Source: Marthasterias glacialis (Eukaryota; Echinodermata; Asteroidea; Forcipulatida; Asteriidae). Taken from it: 64,000 nucleotides of DNA. Shown here piece after piece: positions 60,940 to 64,000 of the stretch. Positions within the stretch are counted from its first letter, which is position 1. Each line of letters opens with the position of its first letter. The position numbers were made by a program, and so were the translations under genes. Where the stretch lies: positions 21,547,431 through 21,611,430 of the forward strand of contig OU452227.1 in assembly GCA_911728455.2 (NCBI GenBank), read 5' to 3'. The notes below the pieces were generated by a model. That model was given only the letters and a program-made list of their open reading frames with translations, made no database searches and was not told where the DNA came from.

Positions 60940-61189
60940 TCCCTGTTCTGAGAAAGATTTTGAAACAACCAGTCACATACATGTACATGTACATTGTACG
61001 ATTCTCTGTGTCACTCGAATATGATACAGTTCCAAACTCCTTTTATTGCATTATTCTACGGGTAGAGTTACATCACTGTGTCGAGTTCGAATAATATGCA
61101 GAAAGTACAGTATCTCAATGTAAACCTAAATCAAACTTTAATGAAAACTTTAATCAAACTCTAGAAACACTTGTCCAGGCTCAAAGCCT

Positions 61190-61755
61190 TGCCCCTGGAT
61201 CTCTAACTGTTAACCTCTCCCTGAGTCGTATAAGGCCCAAATAGATCTACTTCAACATAGTTCCAGGGTGGTTATGGTTTGAGGTGTGCTAGTGGCAGTT
61301 TTCCCCATCTTCTGGCTGACTATGGTCTTTTCCTGTCTTCTGCATGGTACACAATGATGGCAGGGGTGCTCTTTGCCATCTTGTACAGATTTACAATCCA
61401 AACCCTCGATCGGATCTTATAGGCCATAGATTAAACCCCTGGGTGGCCTCTATTGTGTACAGAAGTAGCGTATAGCTTAGAAAATGGATGATGGTAGACA
61501 AGGAGGGGTGCTTTTTGTTTGTTGTAGCTGAAGTGCTATGTATCTCCCAGCTTGGGCCCCCACCACGATGACGCCATCATCTCTGTCTCTAGGATACAGT
61601 TTACCATAGAGTTTGTTGAAAGTCACCTCGTCGTCCTTCAGCATCTTCATTAATGGCCTTTGACACTCTTTAATCCAGAACAGTTCTGCTCTCTCTATGT
61701 CTCCAGCAGTAGCACCTTTGTCGACTGGAAAGGCCTTACCGTTGCACATTGACAA
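61190..61755 (-). pseudogene. BEL/Pao copy 2 integrase, truncated
   Basis: RAELFWIKECQRPLMKML and LYPRDRDDGVIVVGAQAGR (61690-61540) correspond to the region before the H2C2 zinc-binding domain. Further on, MVSQKMGKLPLAHLKP, PPWNYVEVDLFGPYTT and SRGKAL (about 61330-61190) mark the start of the integrase core, including the first catalytic Asp of the D,D-35-E triad. Nothing matching the rest of the core follows; unrelated sequence leads to the LTR end. The integrase lacks its second and third acidic residues. Confidence 0.7.
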
Positions 61756-61954
61756 AGCTCCTTCGAGAGCTTGTTATAGCTACCTTATTGATTGATTTTA
61801 ATTCTGTTAGCCAGTGTAACTGTTTGTCGTTTGTCAGCAGCCATCACAGCTTTAGCTTGTTCCGTAAGATCTTTCTCAGAACAGCTTCGTTCAGTTGGCT
61901 ATTCTTCAATAGGTTGTTTCAAAAAAAAGTGGCCATACCGTCCCAGAGCCAATC

Positions 61955-62700
61955 TCAAATGGGGTTGTACCTCTCGTAATTAGATCTGCAACAATCAAGT
62001 TTGCTCTGCACCACAACCAATCTTCCAATTTGGGTGGAAGCAAACGTCTTGAAGCCATAGCTCTCTTTCTGTATCATCGATCTCACGATCTCGCATTCAA
62101 CGATCAAGAACTCCCTGTCAAATTCAAATCTCGTTTCCTTTTTGATGAAACTAGTGAGTCGCTTGTTCAGAACAGCTCCACTCAATTCAAGCCTCACGAT
62201 GCTGGCTATCTTGATGGGTGCTATGCGGCTCTTGCTCTCCACTAAGTTAGATGCATATTAACCATCGTCGAGCGACCAGCGAATGTAAGCTACTGTTCCA
62301 AATACTTGTTCGGAACCATCAAAAAATACTATCAGGAAAGGCTTTGTGTAACGTTGGAATGAAATCTCAGCAGTCCCGTACAGCTCTTTGAAGAACTGTC
62401 TCTATTCTCGTCTCATGTCATTAGGTACTGGGTCATCCCATCCAAGCTTTATGCCCCACGTCTTTTTGAGAAGAATTTTTGCCTTGATTGTGAATGGTGC
62501 AATGAGTCCTAGTGGATCATTAATCCCGTTGACCTGGCTCAAGCACATCTCTTTGTTAGAATGAATGGGTTCTTGGCTGGGATTTGATCACCTCCCATGT
62601 AAGGACATTGTCTCAGTTTCCTTTACTTTGAGGTGAAGTTGATCCTAGCGATGAAATGGAATACATCACGTCTCGAATTCCACGAAATACCCAGCACCTT
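61955..62700 (-). pseudogene. BEL/Pao copy 2 A17/RNase H region
   Basis: The low-coordinate part is open (61955-62242): IAPIKIASIVRLELSGAVL, then KRLTSFIKKETRFEFDREF and YGFKTFAS, the RNase H domain and following stretch. In the upper part (62250-62700) words equivalent to copy 1 (GWDDPVP..., QVNGI...) can be read in more than one frame, with a gap relative to copy 1 near 62345. Confidence 0.65.
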
Positions 62701-62789
62701 CTCACTGCTGTCATTGTTGGATCACTCTTCTTCACCTTAGAAAACCCATTTCGTTATTATGTAGTTTCCTGGCATGATCAATCGATCAA

Positions 62790-63131
62790 TCACTTGTCTA
62801 TGATTTTGGGTTTTAATGAATTCCTGGATGTCATCAACATGTTCTGTTGGATTGTGCTGGCAGCTTTGTGGTATTGGTCTTTGCCAAGCTCCACGATTTT
62901 CTTCAGAGCCACAGTGGTAATAGTGGCTGATGGCCGGTCTCCCTTGTTAACAACTGTCATATAGTAAGTCTTTGGTTCCTCATGTGTCTGCATCCCTCTC
63001 CAGAGAAACCTGTGGCAATGTTGGTCGGTCAGGGTAGTGAAGATGCTGTGATACATCTTTTGGATATCGTCAACCAAAGCTACCTCATTCTCTCGAAATC
63101 GAAGCAGAACTCCCAGGAGGGAGTTAATCAT
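62790..63131 (-). pseudogene. BEL/Pao copy 2 reverse transcriptase core, frameshifted at YVDD
   Basis: SLLGVLLRFRENEVALVDDI through ALKKIVELGKD is open. At the catalytic box copy 1 has ...AACGTATATGTTGATGAC; this copy lacks four bases (GTAT), so the reading frame leaves VDD and yields NMLMTS. The nearby copy-1 TAA is CAA here. Catalytically dead in this frame. Confidence 0.8.
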
Positions 63132-63593
63132 ATCTGGCCCTTTGATCTAATAATCGATGAGGACGTGGCCTTTTATAATTTGTGCTGCTGTTGAACACGA
63201 TCCAGGTGGGGGTGCTCTTGCTCTGTGGCTTAAGAACTTTTTGATGGGTTATATATATAGTGTACCGGTCCCTTATACAAAGCAATTTCCTTTTTGGTTA
63301 TTTTTTGTGAAATGCCTCGGTTCATCATGTCTTTCATTTGTTCATTGTATACTCTGGCTTTGATAGGATTATGCTCTTGTCGTCGTTACAGTGGTTTCAA
63401 GATTGCAAAGGCAATCTTTCTGTTATCCGGTAGATTGGCAGGATCCTTGATCCATGGGATACGCTGCCACCCATTGAGATCACAACGTGGCTTACATTTC
63501 ACTCCCATACTCTCCAACTTCATGAAGTCTTCTTGGCTGCAAGTTGTCCTGTGATGGATCATCACTAGCAGTACGGATTCGTCTAGTTCTCTC

Positions 63594-64000
63594 CTAAATG
63601 GCTGGATGTGTACCTCCCAAGCATTGACCAAATCTATTCTCCAGGACCAGTAGGTGATCTACAGCCTGTAATCTTATTGGATAATATCTTGCATATTCAA
63701 ACACTATGAGGAGGTCCACCTGGCCCCTCGGGCAACTATTCTGTACTCGGGTGATGCCCATAAAGAGGCCCATCACACTTTGCATATTAATGTCTTCTAT
63801 GTCTGCAGTGATGCGGTCAATCCCGTTGGCAAAGATGTGAACTACGTAGCCCTGTCTGTCAGTAAGAGGAACGGAGTAGCGGAAATTGTTGATCTCTTCT
63901 GTCACTCCGCCCACCTTTGTTGTTGACACCTGCATGGGAGTGCCTCTCAAGCCTGCTACATTAGCTGTGGTGTTTGTGACCAAGGAAGATGTAGCACAAC
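63594..64000 (-). pseudogene. BEL/Pao copy 2 protease region
   Basis: An open segment from the window edge: LVTNTTANVAGLRGT, then YSVPLTDRQGYVVHIFANGI, ITADIEDIN, CPRGQVDLLIVFEYARYYP, and LLVLENRFGQCLGGTHP. These words follow the DUF1758 aspartic protease domain of BEL elements into the linker (vLIGxdy...LG.R.xxLVL.N.FG..lgG.HP). The active-site triad lies beyond the edge. This part is deleted in copy 1. Confidence 0.75.

Larger units (their letters stand above)
61003..64000 (-). mobile_element. BEL/Pao retrotransposon, copy 2 (runs off the right edge)
   Basis: Minus-strand pol from the protease (at the window edge) through RT, A17/RNase H and the first half of integrase, ending near 61190. 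An LTR U5-like end follows at 61003-61050 and then the LTR-like repeats. It is the same family as copy 1 by extensive similarity from 61763 upward. The copy is dead: a frameshift at the RT catalytic box and no integrase catalytic core after the first DLFGP word. Confidence 0.85.

Overview
This is a eukaryotic, gene-poor window of moderately AT-rich DNA (one 500-N assembly gap at 10984-11483), full of microsatellites, homopolymers, short inverted-repeat elements and decayed retroelements. There are no operons, no ribosome-binding-site pattern and no long uninterrupted host ORF. The mix of BEL/Pao and several non-LTR retroelements, a TTAA-flanked miniature element of a type I associate with sea-star genomes, tRNA-derived SINEs and hammerhead-bearing Penelope-like remnants suggests a marine deuterostome invertebrate, most likely an echinoderm. 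That assignment is an inference; no search was possible.

Region 1 (1-43.6 kb) is a gene desert as far as can be read. I find no convincing protein-coding exon in it. It holds miniature inverted-repeat elements (6659-6900, 11972-12370, 28643-28927), two inverted copies of a repeat with a hammerhead-ribozyme core (4802-4906 plus, 14536-14640 minus), another hammerhead-like relic (39008-39055), tRNA-like SINE pieces (7691-7776, 26212-26293), a GC-rich repeat block (13405-14200), a very long TTG microsatellite (37825-38049), a long CT tract (35401-35465) and a decayed ACA/GACA satellite (31640-32175). Between these lie stretches without recognisable repeats that are dense in homeodomain-like ATTA/TAATTA cores. 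Two of them (about 30.5-31.65 kb and 38.6-38.9 kb) share two exact motifs of 15-16 bp. They look like candidate cis-regulatory blocks of a developmental gene lying elsewhere.

Region 2 (43.9-57.8 kb) is a degenerate array of a repeated segment carrying an exon-like core: branch-point-like sequence, pyrimidine tract, AG, about 93-99 bp, then GTAAGT. The best-preserved core (52386-52478) is open, is a symmetrical phase 1-1 exon, and encodes a peptide resembling the first strands of the MG1 domain of alpha-2-macroglobulin/CD109/thioester proteins. The other copies carry frameshifts, stops or truncations. The array has accumulated insertions: a CR1/L2-like LINE fragment on minus (45404-46487), an RTE-like LINE fragment on plus (47404-49165), a palindromic Penelope-like insertion with a hammerhead core and 11-bp target duplication (49685-49927), a SINE (50430-50720), a TIR element (51076-51414), a BEL/Pao copy on minus (52732-56385) and a LINE 3' end that lies inside one exon-like core (57280-57743).

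Region 3 (58.0-64 kb) starts with two head-to-tail copies of a 1.5-kb unit with features of a BEL long terminal repeat (TG...CA ends, AATAAA, a purine tract before the TG). It then runs into a second BEL/Pao pol copy on minus that continues past the window's right edge. Both BEL copies are broken: stop and frameshift around the reverse-transcriptase YVDD motif, a deletion in the protease region of copy 1, and a truncated integrase in copy 2. Nothing in the window looks like an active autonomous element.
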